NCBI GenBank assembly: GCA_027487435.1
Contig: JAIYDP010000427.1
Coordinates: 1-37,482 of the forward strand
Source of the DNA: Verrucomicrobiaceae bacterium
GTDB taxonomy: Bacteria > Verrucomicrobiota > Verrucomicrobiia > Verrucomicrobiales > Akkermansiaceae
DNA: 37,482 nucleotides
Direction: 5' to 3'
A program made the translations under genes and the position numbers. How positions within the stretch are numbered: position 1 is the first letter of the stretch; every line of letters starts with the position of its first letter. The notes beneath the pieces were generated by a model, which was not told the DNA's origin, did not search any database, and saw only the letters and a list, made by a program, of their open reading frames with translations. Below, in pieces: positions 11,312-22,700 of this stretch.

Positions 11312-14300
11312 TCACATCAACGCAATTTGATTCACCTCCAGCGGCATCTCAACCCCCTCCGCCCCAATCAAACTCTCCCCCTCCCCGCTTCGCTTCGCTG
11401 CAAACCAAGAGTCCGCCGCATCGATTCCAGCCAGCGCCAATCCCAGCCCCCCCGCAGCCCGTGTCCAAATCGTCGGCGCCTGCGCATCAATCGGCCCGTC
11501 GAAGTGCCAACGGGGGTGGGGGTCGCCGTCGCAGTGCTCGGCGAACCTGCGCGAGCAAACGATGCTGCCGTCGGGCTGGCGGCTCGCCACCCTCGACGCA
11601 ACTTCGACGACGCCGCCGATGAAGTAGCAGCGCGGGATGAGGAGCCCCATGACCTAGAGGGGGGGTTAGATATTGACCAAAAATAGACCAACCGCCGCAA
11701 CGCACGGCGCGGAGTGGATCGCGATTCGAACGGCGAAAGGTCGCTCGTCGCGCAGCCGCAGCTGCTTCGCCACCGCAGCCACGTCCAGCGCGAGCTCAAC
11801 GAGGCTCGAGGGGTTGTCCGCGCCACTGGCGGAGCTCGTCCGGTCATCTTGATTGATGGCAGCTGAAGCGTACACAAGCCGTCGAACGTCCCCTTCGATT
11901 CGAACGAGGCGCCGCCGCGCCGCGCACTCGTCGAAGAGCTCGACGACGCGCGTCATGTGCGCGAACGCCTCCGCAGGGCCGCAAGCACCGACGGCGGTTG
12001 CAAACCCATCGACGCTCACGACCGCGACGTGCGCGACAAAGGGCTCGAAGAACTCGTTCTTGTGGAGGAGCCCCCACAGAGGGCGCAGGGGGAGGAGGTG
12101 GGTGACAATTTCGACAATGCGGTCGCGCTCGCATTGCGTCCGCAGGCGGCGGATGAAATCGCTTCGATTCTGGCGCTCGACGTCGCGAAGGCAAAACGTC
12201 TGCAGCGGGACTAGCGCCAAAATAAGCGCGACCACGCCAATCGCACCCTCGCGCGCAACGGCCGCGCAGGAGAAGGCGAGCGCAAGCGCGAGCGCTGCGG
12301 CGGATGTCCACAGCGGGGCGGCTGCGTTGGAGGGCATTGCGATGACGGCGAAGGAGGTGAGGCCCTGCAACAAACTGACGCCTTTTTGCGCGGGGGGCCA
12401 AAGGGGGGCTGCGGGGAGGAGGAAGCGAAGGGCCGCATGCGCGACAATTGCAACCAGCGCGGCGTAACCCCACGTGCCTGCGGCGGAGAAAAAGCTGCGG
12501 TTCCGTCGCGCAGACACCAACCCAACTGCGCTAACAAACAACGGAACCAGCGAAATGACGGCGGCAACAATTCCTGCGCGCGGCGTCGAGGCCCAATTTT
12601 GAAAAAGCGCGGCGTCGGAGACAACGTCGGCGAGGGCAAACGCGGCGAAGGCGGCGAGGGCATGTGCGGCGTTGGGGGCGAGGTCGCGATTGTTGCGGAG
12701 GCGGAAGATGCGCTCGATGGTGCGATTGTCGAAGCGAAGGGAGAGGGGGTCCAGTTTGGAGTCCGACGCCTCCGCGAGGAGATCCGTCACGCGCAGCGCC
12801 AGATTTCGAAACGAAGGCAGCGGCCGCACGGACCCCCTACGCGCGAAGAACCGGCGCTGCGTCATCGCGGCGGCAACGGCCTTGTCGGAGGCGACCATCA
12901 GGTCGCGAAGGGTGGGGGCATCGCCGACGGCGCTCATCGAGATCGCGGCGAGGCCAAGGCGCCGCACGGCGTAAATGTCCGCGACGATGCGGTACGACTT
13001 GAGGCGCTTCTTCGCGATGACGCGACCTATGGCTTTCTCCTCCTCCCCCCCCCCGTCATCGGCTCTTTCGAGCGGCGGGTTGGCGGCGGCGCCCAGGGCG
13101 GCGTCGCCATCGCTGAGGGGGCTTGCTTCGCCGCTGCTTGCGAGTTGAATCGACGCGTGGGGGGACGACGAGGACAGCCCGCCCGACTGCATCATCTCGT
13201 CGCAAATGCGGAGGAGCTCCGGCGCGAGCCGCACCCCCTCGGAGCTCCCGTCGGAGCTGTCAGACGCGCCGACGTTGTCTTGATAGCCCATGGCGTCGGA
13301 CTCGGCGCGCAGGCCGCCGAAGAGGAAGCGCATGGAGTCCGGGTCAATGACGTGATGCGACTCGATGAGGGAGCGGTCGACGCGGGATTTAAAAGGTAAG
13401 AGCTCGCTGGAGTTAAGGCTGAGGCAGGTGGAGAATCCGCGCTCATCGACGGCGCTGAAGGAGGCAAAAGGCGCAAGTGCGCGTACCGCGCGCGCGGTGA
13501 AACGCATGTCCGCAACAGCGGCGCGATTGGGGCATGAGGCGATGCTGAGAGCGTCGTCCACTACGCGAAGGGTCAGACGTGGGGTCATCAAAGCAAATGA
13601 TGGGACTTACTCGGGGCCCCGCAGACGTGAAATTCCGGCAGCTTGCTGCCGATGATCTTAACAAATGAGTAAAAGCGAGTTAAAGAAAGACACACCCCCG
13701 CCGAGACGTCGCCGATGTCAACGCCGACGCTGAGGCCAAGAGGGATACCCCCCTTTTTGTTGCGGATGGAGCGAAACAGCCGCATCGCATCGACGGCAAA
13801 CAAAAGGCCGTAAGCGGAGCTCTGATCGCGAAGAGGCACCGCAAACAAGCCGCACGCAACGGCGTAGCTCTGCGCGCGTCAGGGGACATCAAAAGCGCGG
13901 ATGTGTTACATCGCCGCGGCTCTTAATGCGGGTCAGCCCGGCGTTGGGGTACTTCTCGTCGAGAAGGACATCAAAGCAGGCGTAGGTGTCGATGAGGGCC
14001 TTCGCAACCTCAACGCCAGGCGCCTCAAAGTTGCCATGTACTTCTGCAGCAGTCAGGGCGCTAACAAGAGGGGGGGGGGCTGACGCATGACGATGGCCAT
14101 GACTGGGTCCGCTCGGAACGCAAACGTTTCCCTCCGAAGGACGACGTCGACGTCGACTTGAGGGGGGAGCAACTGGCGGAGGAGGTGCGAGAGGCGGACG
14201 AACTCTTGGCGCTGCAGCATGTCGACGATAAAAAGGTCCCGCAGCGTCTTTTCGCGCTGGCGGACGATGAGACAACAGATGGCACAGAGGGGGAGGAAGA

Positions 14301-14934
14301 GGACAAAAAACGCCCAGAAGGTGAGCGGGAGCTGCGGGCGGTTGGTTGCGGCGAATGCGGCGACCCAAGTGACGTCGAGGAGGATGATGGGGAGGGACTG
14401 GGTGAAGCGAAGGCGAAGGCCGAGGGGGAAGATGAGGCCGTTGATGAGCGTTTGGAGGCCCACGCGATAGTCAACGAGGCCGGAGGATGCGTCTGGGCCC
14501 AGCCAGGAGAGGAGGGAGGTCACTTGCATGGCGAGGGCAAGGCCGGGGAATGCCCAAGGGGGTTCTTTGGGAACTAAACTGCCCCCTCGATATGTGAGGA
14601 TGACGAATATGATCGCACTGATAAGGAGCTGAACGATGGCTGCAACGATTTGCAAGATAAGGTCGCGCCGAATGAGCCTGATTGCGATGATGAGGCCAAG
14701 CATGACAAGAGCGAGGATGAAAACGATACGGCGCCTGAAGAGATGATGCTGGATGCTTTCATATTGGATAAATGCTCTCTCAAGCTCGCTGGAAGCAAAA
14801 GCTTGTGAGAATCCGTTGAGGACAAAGGCCCGATCTCCAACAAATGGAATTTCGGCAGCGAGCGAGTGCAGCGCGTGATCTTCCAATTTCTCGTCGTGAG
14901 TTAGAGGGATGTACTTCCAGATACGAGACTTCAT
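11312..14934 (-). CDS. 12-TM tandem class III cyclase, probably catalytically impaired
   Basis: Architecture is 6TM-C1-6TM-C2, as in mammalian membrane adenylyl cyclases (ATP to cAMP). Introns: 14044-14084 (41 nt), 13870-13909 (40), 13657-13695 (39), 13561-13610 (50) and 11654-11692 (39). The model is 1137 aa. C1 shows LLPPQVDVDVVLRRE, then AIVMQVHGNFEAPGV where FADIxGFT is expected, then TRIKSRGDSYAVACGLF, VGVDIGDVSAGIIG and EFHVCGAP. C2 shows HVAVVSVDGFATAV, RIEGDVRRLVYASA, RIAIHSAPCVAAVMG and YFIGGVVEVASRVA. The first metal-binding Asp of C1 appears to be Gln, while the second (RGD) is kept. C2 keeps the ASR arginine but has lost the D-I-W-G aspartate. A regulatory or pseudo-cyclase role is possible. 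Highly Ala/Leu-rich TM segments fill the second half. Confidence 0.85.
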
Positions 14935-15042
14935 CCTTCATAGAACAAAGGCGGAATGTGCAACCGATGAATAGTCCTCTTGAGCGGTTGACACACCTCA
15001 GTTTGATTGATCCTGAGATAAAGACTAGAAATTTGAGCAATC
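14935..15042. promoter_or_regulatory. Divergent promoter region, cyclase / SET protein
   Basis: 108 bp separates the cyclase start (14934, minus) from the SET-protein start (15043, plus). It must contain both promoters. No TATA box or other standard element stands out. Confidence 0.45.
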
Positions 15043-16474
15043 ATGATGTCCACTCTCTCATTTCTGCTGTTGCTCACTCCTGCTTCTTCTGAAGTCAAGC
15101 CATTGTACGAAACCATCGTTTCGTACAATATGCATCACGATGTTTATGCCACTGCTTCTGCGCAGAATTTTCGCCTCGAGACGCTAGAGGAAAGAGGGCG
15201 CGGACTTGTTGCGCTGAAGGGTTTCAGAGTTTGAATTTTCTTATTGCGCACATGAATTCTACAGAAAGGAGAGGAGCTTCTCTCTGTCTCGGAATCGTCT
15301 TTGTTCACATGCAGAGCTGCTTTGGGTTGGACACAGGCGTCCAAGTGGACAACCAACGAGTGCCTGGCAGTTGGGGTCCTTTTTCACCGCTTAAACACGT
15401 CATCCAAATGGTACAACTGGATATGTATGACAAGCGGCGTCAAGTTTAACAGTAATGAGGTGATTTCCCCGAAATTCCATCCTCAGCCGTGTTTTATTCG
15501 AGACCCGAGGTGGAGCTTCTCGTAGGGTCAAACATCATTGGTGCCATTGGCTCTTCGATAGAATCTCAGTTCCATCAGGAGCGAGGAGAAGTACGATTGA
15601 GTCTGCCAAACGCTCTTTCTCAAGGATATCCCCCGTTTTGAGTCAAGTGACTTCTCTTTGACAATTCTGAACCTCCAGTACATGGCCGCACCTTCGTTTC
15701 AAGACTTTCTGTGCGTGGAGCTGTCATTCTCTTTTGATCCCCCAGCTGGGCGATGATGAATGTCGTGTCGAGGGCGTTTGATGTGGAGTCGCACAGCGTC
15801 GGTGAGCGGGTCATGTGTCCCATCATGGACTTGTTCAACCACGACCAATTCGCTGCGGTAGAGACCGCTTGAATATCCAAGTCACAGCACAGGCGTCCCT
15901 CCACTTCGACGAGGTCACAAAGCGGCTCGTCCTGAAGACAGACCACAACATCAAAGCGGGATCAGAGGCGACAATAACTTACAGCTTGAAACCAAATTTT
16001 GATCTCCTCCTCCAGTATGGGTTTGTCGTGCCTGACAACCCGTTGAAGTTTGTCCAGATGACGGCGCTGCCAAGTTGTGTGTTCCCCTCCGGCGGCCTAT
16101 CGGACGCCAAGTTGGAGGCTGAAAAGAGTTCTCTCCTCGCTTCTTTCTCTCCGTTGCGTGTGCTGACAATGGCTGGGCCGTCCTCAGCCCTGCTTGGGGC
16201 CTTGAGGGTGATGTGCGCCACCCCCGCTGAATTTAGACGGAGAGGGAAGGAGATTCTTCATTCGGAAGCGCGTCTTGAAGAAAATGCTGGGTGCGTGCGG
16301 GACTTTGTCAGGGCTTCAGCGGCGACAATGTTGGCGGCATATCGCACGACAATCGAGGACGACAAGGTTATGTTGGGACTTGCCAACCTGCCCCAGAACT
16401 TCCGCAACGCGATTCAACTTCGGATGGAGGAGAAGCAGATTCTCCGCAACGCTCTCTCGTGGGCTTCGTCCTGA
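15043..16474 (+). CDS. SET-domain methyltransferase (SETD4/Rubisco-LSMT type)
   Basis: Protein-lysine methyltransferase using SAM. Introns 15229-15264 (36 nt), 15425-15459 (35), 15591-15624 (34), 15678-15745 (68) and 15858-15892 (35) give a 407-aa protein. SET motifs in order: RGRGLVALKGFRKGEELLSV (N-SET), WAMMNVVSRAF (insert), PIMDLFNHDQFAA (the RFxNHxx-like core) and ATITYSLKPNFDLLLQYGFV (SAM-binding Tyr and the YGF motif). The C-terminal helical region ends MEEKQILRNALSWA, as in the Rubisco-LSMT substrate-binding domain. The first ~16 residues are hydrophobic and could be a targeting signal, or the true start may be further in. A 24-nt in-frame segment near 15138-15161 could be one more intron. 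SETD4, SETD3 and other LSMT-like subfamilies cannot be separated here. Confidence 0.85.
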
Positions 16475-16519
16475 AGCCTCTCGGCGCGGAGGAGCTCTGG
16501 GTGTGATGGGGCGGCCCCG

Positions 16520-18254
16520 TCACCGCTTGTACTTATTCTCCACACTCTTTTTCATTTGCTCCATTTTCTCACGGGCTCGGCGCATTTTCTCATCGTCGGC
16601 TCGGCTCTCTGATCGCTCCGCTTTTGCTGGCGAGATGTCCATCATGAGAAGCTCCTGCGAAGCAACTCTCGCTTGCTGCAACCGTCATCGATTCGTCCAT
16701 GGACTCAACCTCATGCACATCCGTCGGATTTAACTTCGTGACCAACTGCCGTCCCGTCCACCGGTGCAGATCAGTCGAGGCCCGCTCCTCCGGTTCTTCC
16801 TGGTCCACCGACGGCGTGCTGGTGCTTCTTCTGTTGGGAGTTGCGTAGCTGTGGGCGATCAGTGCCTTCATGATCTCAGCACGCTGTTCAGAAACACTTT
16901 GTCGGTGTGCTGAAATGTCAGGGACGCTCAGCTGGGGTGACCGTTGCGCTCATCAACCAACGTCTTCGCTTTCGAAGAGAATTCTTGCAATGCTGAAACA
17001 AGTTCGTCGCGATTGGCGCTGTTCAGTTACGATGTGGATTCCACAGACAGACCCCTCCACCCGAAACCTGATGGCCGTCGTGCCGCTAACCAGTTCAACC
17101 ACATCGGACGCTGAAAAATGAAAACGACTTTGTGCTGACGGACCTGACCCTGCCTCTGGCTTCATCTTCTCCACGGGGCTGATAAATTGACAACATATCG
17201 GGCCAATCTGCACAACTTTGAGATTGTGGGGGTGCAGGCGCACGTCAGGTTTCGCACAGACCCCAACGATTGCCAAGTCTGCAAACACGAGAAGAACTCC
17301 TGCGCTGCTCTGCGGCATCAGCTGCGCCCCAACTAAGCCACCCCCTTGTCATCGAGGACGGCTATGCGCTCGTCAAAGGCGAGTTTCCGACCTGCGCTGT
17401 CCGGCAACTGAACGTTAGTCCAGGTTATCCTCGGCCACCTTTGGCTCGACTCTCTCCCTGTAAGACAACGTTTTCGCTCCAGTTTGAGAGTAAAAGACAA
17501 CATACATCACCCATGATTTCAGCATCTCGCTTTTTTTCGTTCACTGCGGTCGTGATGGCCAGAACCTTTGCAAGCGCTCTCTGCAAGATCAAATCAAGCA
17601 GCCTCGCCTATGGGGCACCTCAACATTCGCGCGGTCGGCATGGGCTGCGGGACAATTCTTGGCCAGCTCCTGCGGGGTCACACGCTTTCTGAATTGGCTT
17701 GCCTTGAGCAGGAGCGCATACCGGGGGATCCTCTGAACAGGCATGATGAGATAACTTTGGAATGATAGTTGATTGGATCTCGAGTCTCGAAAACACGCCT
17801 GTGAGTTAGTTTTGCACGGCGCAGAGCCACCTCGATCAGCTTCGCCACGTCGGGATTGCACTTTGTAGGATCAACATAATTTATGACATCATTGAATATT
17901 TCGATATAAGACGAGTACATTTTGAATAAGTCCACCTGCAGAGTGAGAGAAACCTTGAAAGGAGTCGACATAATCTAGAAAGACTCGTCCAATTTGAGCA
18001 TTGGCCGGACCATTGGCAGCTGCCACTCTGAGCTGTTGAAGAAAGTGATCGTTCAAATTAGATATAGTTTCGACATTCCTGGATAATTGCCTGACGAGCT
18101 GGTCGCTAGGACAGCTCTCGAGAAGTGGTTGTACATACACCTTGCGTTGTTAGCGGGCTATCGAACTTTGAACATTCTGAAATATCTGCAGGCTTCGGAC
18201 ATAAGTTGCCTCAGTCTCGAGAAGCTCCTGAGATATCCGTTCAAAAACTGACAT
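16520..18254 (-). CDS. Rho guanine-nucleotide exchange factor (DH-PH)
   Basis: DH (RhoGEF) domain protein that would activate Rho-family GTPases by GDP release. DH helices are clear: ISQELLETEATYVRSLQIF (CR1); VYVQPLLES after a 33-nt intron (18141-18173); LFKMYSSYIEIFNDVINY; and the hallmark SYLIMPVQRIPRYALLLK (CR3). A further exon gives ANVERALAKVLAITTAVNEK, the last DH helix. The region ~16950-17320 has PH-like beta segments such as RFHFSASDVVELVSG and IRFRVEGSVCGIHIV. The tail ends in a charged coiled coil (KMRRAREKMEQMKKSVENKY) reached through a 28-nt intron. Exon joins in the PH part are not resolved. The start at 18254 is the nearest ATG; an upstream in-frame extension to about 18386 exists. 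The stop is 45 bp from the convergent SET-gene stop. Confidence 0.8.
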
Positions 18255-18473
18255 GCAATCGATTGGCCCAAAGGGATTTTTGACTTTGTAACAAAGTCGC
18301 TTGTACCGAGTTATTTGGCATCTCAGAGTGTCATGTCCCGCCCCACAGTATTGGCTGTACCTGAGAGCATCGCTCGAAGTTCTCACTGGTTAGGCGGATC
18401 TATCGTCGGAAAATCGACTCTCGGCAAAAAAATTGCGCGAAGAATTGAAGGTATCTTGTTTCTAGCGGCCCCA

Positions 18474-19702
18474 ATGCTAATTGATGAGAAGCGCAATCAA
18501 ATGAAAGAAGTCGAAGAGAGGGCAACTTTAATTGTAGCAAAGAGAAAATTCATTGATGAATATCTCTTCGAAATAGTAGACTTCTTGATTGGGACAGAAT
18601 CGATTCAACAGAGCCATTTCCTCCTATTCGTCTGCTTCTTTAAGAGGGCCTTCTCACATGCCAAGATGCCTTATCTGAAATCTAGGAGTATGAAGGACTT
18701 GTACAAAGAGCGCTCTTACCGAAACATCTGTGGCAATTGTTGCTGCAAGAATCCTCCCCGCAGCGATGTGGCACATCATGTCCGTTCGCTCACCCCCCAG
18801 CTCATTGGCAAGCAGTACCGCTTGTCTCTGGCAGAACGCCGTACTTACGACATCAAAAAGCTCAAGTATTTCTGTTCCGAGGACTGCCTGATGCAGGTGT
18901 CATTGTGGTTGCTGGAAATTTCGGATGAATCCTTTTACGTCAGGCCATGGTCGCGTCTCTCTTTTCGTTCTTACGTCCTAGGGTTTCGCAATTGAAAGAA
19001 TCGTCTGCCAAACAACAAGCAGCTCAGACTATTTCGGCCATTATGGGGGGTATTTCAGAAAGTCTCGACGACTTAGCACCAATCGCTTCTGCGTCGCCGT
19101 TAGTCGTGAAAGAGAGCCAAGCCCAATCGACGCCTTCGCGTCCTGCTTGCGAGTATCAAGGGACGTCACTAGCTACGATTGAATCCAAAATTGAGCCAAG
19201 CGGAAAGATGTCCGGACCTGCGGCCTCTCGGCGACCCTCAGTTTCGGTTAGGCCGGCATTGTTGCTTTCGATGCCTCCTGGGGTGAGGGTGAAACTACTG
19301 GCAGATTGGGTCATTCGAGGGGTTGCGTTATTTGAAGGATGTCATCATGAGGATAAACCTTGTGATGTTGTCATGAAGTAACTGTCGAGTTGTGGACTTA
19401 ATGTCAAAGGTCGCTCGAAATGGTTCGGTCGTGCGTCCCAACCACTCACAATGTAAACATATTTTGCCGACATCTAATTCTGTAAGGCGGCAGTCGAGTT
19501 GATAGAAAACACTTGCTATGATGTCCCCTTTCAAAAATTTGAAGAATGCCTGGCATCGGCAATCCTCCTGGCATGTGTTGCAATTACATCCGACTCAAGT
19601 GACGACCTCGCGCAGCTGCTTGTATCCCGTACAGGCTGGAGTCTCAGCAATGTCGAAGCTCACGCAGCGGATCTGCAGAGACTGTTCCGTGAATGCAGAT
19701 AA
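18474..19702 (+). CDS. RPAP2: RPAP2/Rtr1-type RNA polymerase II CTD phosphatase
   Basis: Rtr1/RPAP2 proteins dephosphorylate Ser5 of the RNA polymerase II CTD and shuttle the polymerase. The signature zinc module is present: YKERSYRNICGNCCCKNPP (C-x4-C), KQYRLSLAERRTYDIKKLKY, then FCSEDCLMQ (C-x3-C). An upstream helix with FIDEYLFEIVDFLIG fits the family's N-terminus. Introns 18950-18981 (32 nt), 19378-19409 (32) and 19453-19486 (34) give 376 aa. The first of these joins SFYVRP to WVSQLKESSAK. The C-terminal half is low-complexity, then helical. The start is uncertain (18474 or 18501). The gene is divergent from the RhoGEF. Confidence 0.85.
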
Positions 19703-19772
19703 CGCCATGTAACGCAAAAGGTGTCAACTCTAACAAAGTGTAAATTGTCTTTTATTTTCCGAATCACCCGTT

Positions 19773-22700
19773 ATGGGGTGCGCCTCTTCCTCAGGTGGCG
19801 GTCATCCTCCACCTGGTGGCCCATCCCAATCCCTGAAACAACAGCCCTCCACTCACTCGACGAATCCAAACTCAGCTCGGGGGCGTCGGTTGTCGTTTGA
19901 CAAGACATCTACGAGCAACGCCCTTGTCACGATCGACACCGAAAAATCTGGCGCGTCGGATAGAGAGCCTCGAGTCAGCCTGGATGCGTCCTCGCTAGAT
20001 TTGATAATGGCTCGAGTTGCAGCTTCGTTTGGCGGAAGCATTTCCGAATTCTACGTGACAGGCCTTCCGTCGGCGAAATCATCATTGTGCTCATTGAATA
20101 AGATTCTACCAGCGGCAATTGTTCCAACTGATGAACCCGAATCGATATGTGTCATATTCGAAGAATCCTGCCGTTCTGACTTATGCAAAACGCTTGATCA
20201 GCTTGTCGAAACTCTGGCCACGAATTGGAGAGCTGCCCGCCTGTTCCTCTTTTCTCCCCTCGACGAGATCGACTCTGTGTCATCTGTGGCAAAGCGCTCT
20301 ATTGCTGTCATTGGCTTCGCTGTCTCTTGCAGCCAACCACTCATCGACCGACTCGCCGCCGCTAAATCCGTTTGCCCGCACGTCATCGTCGTCTGCTCAC
20401 GCGCGCATGAAGACGATTTTGCGCCTCATGCGCACCGCCTCATCATTGAGGACCCTCCTGCCCTCGCCACAGCCCTCTCCGATTTGAAAGATGTCGGCTC
20501 TGCCGCTTCGTTCACGTCCTCCCTCCATGCCGGCTTCTCCCACAGCCTCGCCAACTCCCGCCACAGTTCAGAAGCGCACCCTTTGTTTGCACCCCTCCTC
20601 GACTACTGCCTCCACGCAAACAACGGGCGATCCAACGGGAACACCCCCCTCATCGTCGCGTCCGAGGGAGGACTTGGCCGCTCGTCCCTCGTCGCCTCCA
20701 CTGCAGCTGCGTGCAGGGCCGCGGGTGCCGCCGTGTTCGAACATTTCTGCGCCTTGTCCTTTTCCTCTCGTGGCTCCATGGCAGTCCTCCACCGCCTTGT
20801 TAAGTTCCTCAACTCCATTTTGGGTAGGACAGTCCCCCCCCACTCTTCGATAGCGTCCTTTCAGGCTCTCCACCGAAAGTTCCTCAACCTCATTTTTGCC
20901 ACAGCAGCCCTCCCGCAGCGGGTCGTCATTTTCTTGGACTCTGCAGAGCTGATTGACGCCTCGTACAACGGCCACTCCCTCCGTTGGCTCCCGCAGACAA
21001 CCCCAGGCAATGTCTCCGTCGTCATCACATCGTCCTCCCACACCGTTCCGCGTGAGGACTTCAGGCGGCTTGACCTCGTCGCAACACCACCGGCCGCTCT
21101 TCTCGCGGCTTTCGCCGCGTCGCGGCCGCAATTGCAGCCTTTTCTGAGCCGTCTGCAGTCCCTTCCTTCTGCGCTCAACCCCTTGTTTCTCGCCATGTTT
21201 GCAAACCTCTGCGACGTGAGCACCGATCTGGCCGATAAGGTGTTGGTCAGCCAAGTGACGACTCTTGACGTCACCTGCGCCATCCTTGACGCGTCAGCCA
21301 AGAGGTTGTTTTCTCTTAAAGCCTCATCTCACATACCAGCCTTGCAGACATCTCAAAGAGCATTTTTGCTGACGTCGTTTCTCGAGTTTGGGCCTCCTAC
21401 ACGGGCCTCTCGCTTGCAGAGATCGGCGACATGCTCTCCCTCACCCCAGCGGCCCTTCGCCGCGTCGCCGCTGCTCTTCGCCCCCTCCTTAACCCCTCTG
21501 CGCCTTTGCTCAGCTTTACACATTCTTTTATTCGTCACGCAGTGCGCGCTACGTACCTTTCCACACCCGAGAGCCGAAGGGATGTGTTCAGCAGTGTCGC
21601 AGACTACTTCGCCGCCAAGGGCACAACCCAGCGCTCGCTCATGGAGCTCCCTTCGGCTCTGCTTGCAGCAGGGCGCCACGCAGAACTCATTTCCTTGATT
21701 TCTAACATTGACGTGTTTGAGCGCATGGCTCGCTCGTACCCTCATGAGCTATTTCGTTTGTGGCGGTCGGCAAACGGCGCGGACCCTGCGGTGTCGTACG
21801 CCGACTCGCTTTCACCTCTTTTGGATGCAGAGGCGAATGGGCACGGCGACGTTGTCCGCCTGCTTGCGGAGTTCATGACCCAAATGGGGCAGCATGACTC
21901 GTCGATGTACCTTCAGGACATCCTCACGCAGATGAGCGTTTCCCTCAGCGACTCTGCGGCGCTGCTCGACGCTGCTCGGCTATGCTCAGAGGCTCTGTTT
22001 GTTCCAAAAGCAGAAAACGAAGGGCTGAAAGGATGCTCACGAATTCTTCGCCTCGTAGCAGACGCCGGCGAAAAGGACCTCTTCGCTACTCTGACGGCTT
22101 TGCTTGCTGCAGCGCGCACGCTCGTCGAAGCGGAAGGCCGCATCGTCGAAGGAGAGGCGCTTCTCATCTGGGCCGTCCATGTGGCCGCCAACGCAAACGC
22201 AGACGCCGTCACGTCCGACGTCTTGTCCGTCGCGGCCAGCGTGTGCAAGTTTTTGGGCGTTTGGAACATGTCCTCCAAGACGCAGGCGCAGTCCCTCCGC
22301 TGTCTTGAGCTCTCCCACGCGTTGTTTGAACGCGCATGCGGCGTTGATGGTCCTCAAGTGGCCAACGTTCTCCGGCTCGTCGGCATCGCCAGGAAAGGCA
22401 CCAAAGAGGGGGAGGCTGCGATGTCGTTTGCACGCCTCTGCATCTCCACTTGTGCGGGCGACGTGTCGGAGACGACGGCGCAGTACTCGCTCGACCTGGC
22501 GGATTTGCATCGTGCCGTTGGCGCAACTACTCCCGCGGAGGCGTTGGAAGTCCCCTATTTGCTAACAGAACCAACTCGTTTCGTTATTCAAGTCGGCAAC
22601 GAGTATCGCAAAGAGCCCGGAACGGGCGCTGAAAGCCATGTTTGGAAAGTCTTCGTTCGGAGCGATCATGATGCGCAGCTGCATCGCATTGTCCGTTGCG

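Noticed and set aside
10937..11330. Plus-strand Gly/Trp-rich ORF
   Set aside because: It is the complement of a Pro/Ser-rich minus-strand frame and has no motif of its own.
11654..11692. A 24-nt intron (GTCAAT donor) in the C2 cyclase domain
   Set aside because: The 39-nt choice with the GTTGGT donor removes five extra residues and aligns PCVAAVMG with the cyclase consensus without an insertion.
12386..13399. Plus-strand 337-aa ORF
   Set aside because: It is antisense to the Ala/Arg-rich second half of the cyclase; its G+C-rich, charged composition has no domain.
13889..14368. Independent 159-aa ORF
   Set aside because: Its C-terminal part is the exon of the C1 cyclase domain; the Pro-rich N-terminal part is an off-frame reading of exon 1.
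20568..21254. Minus-strand 228-aa ORF
   Set aside because: It lies opposite the STAND NTPase exon and has no family signature.
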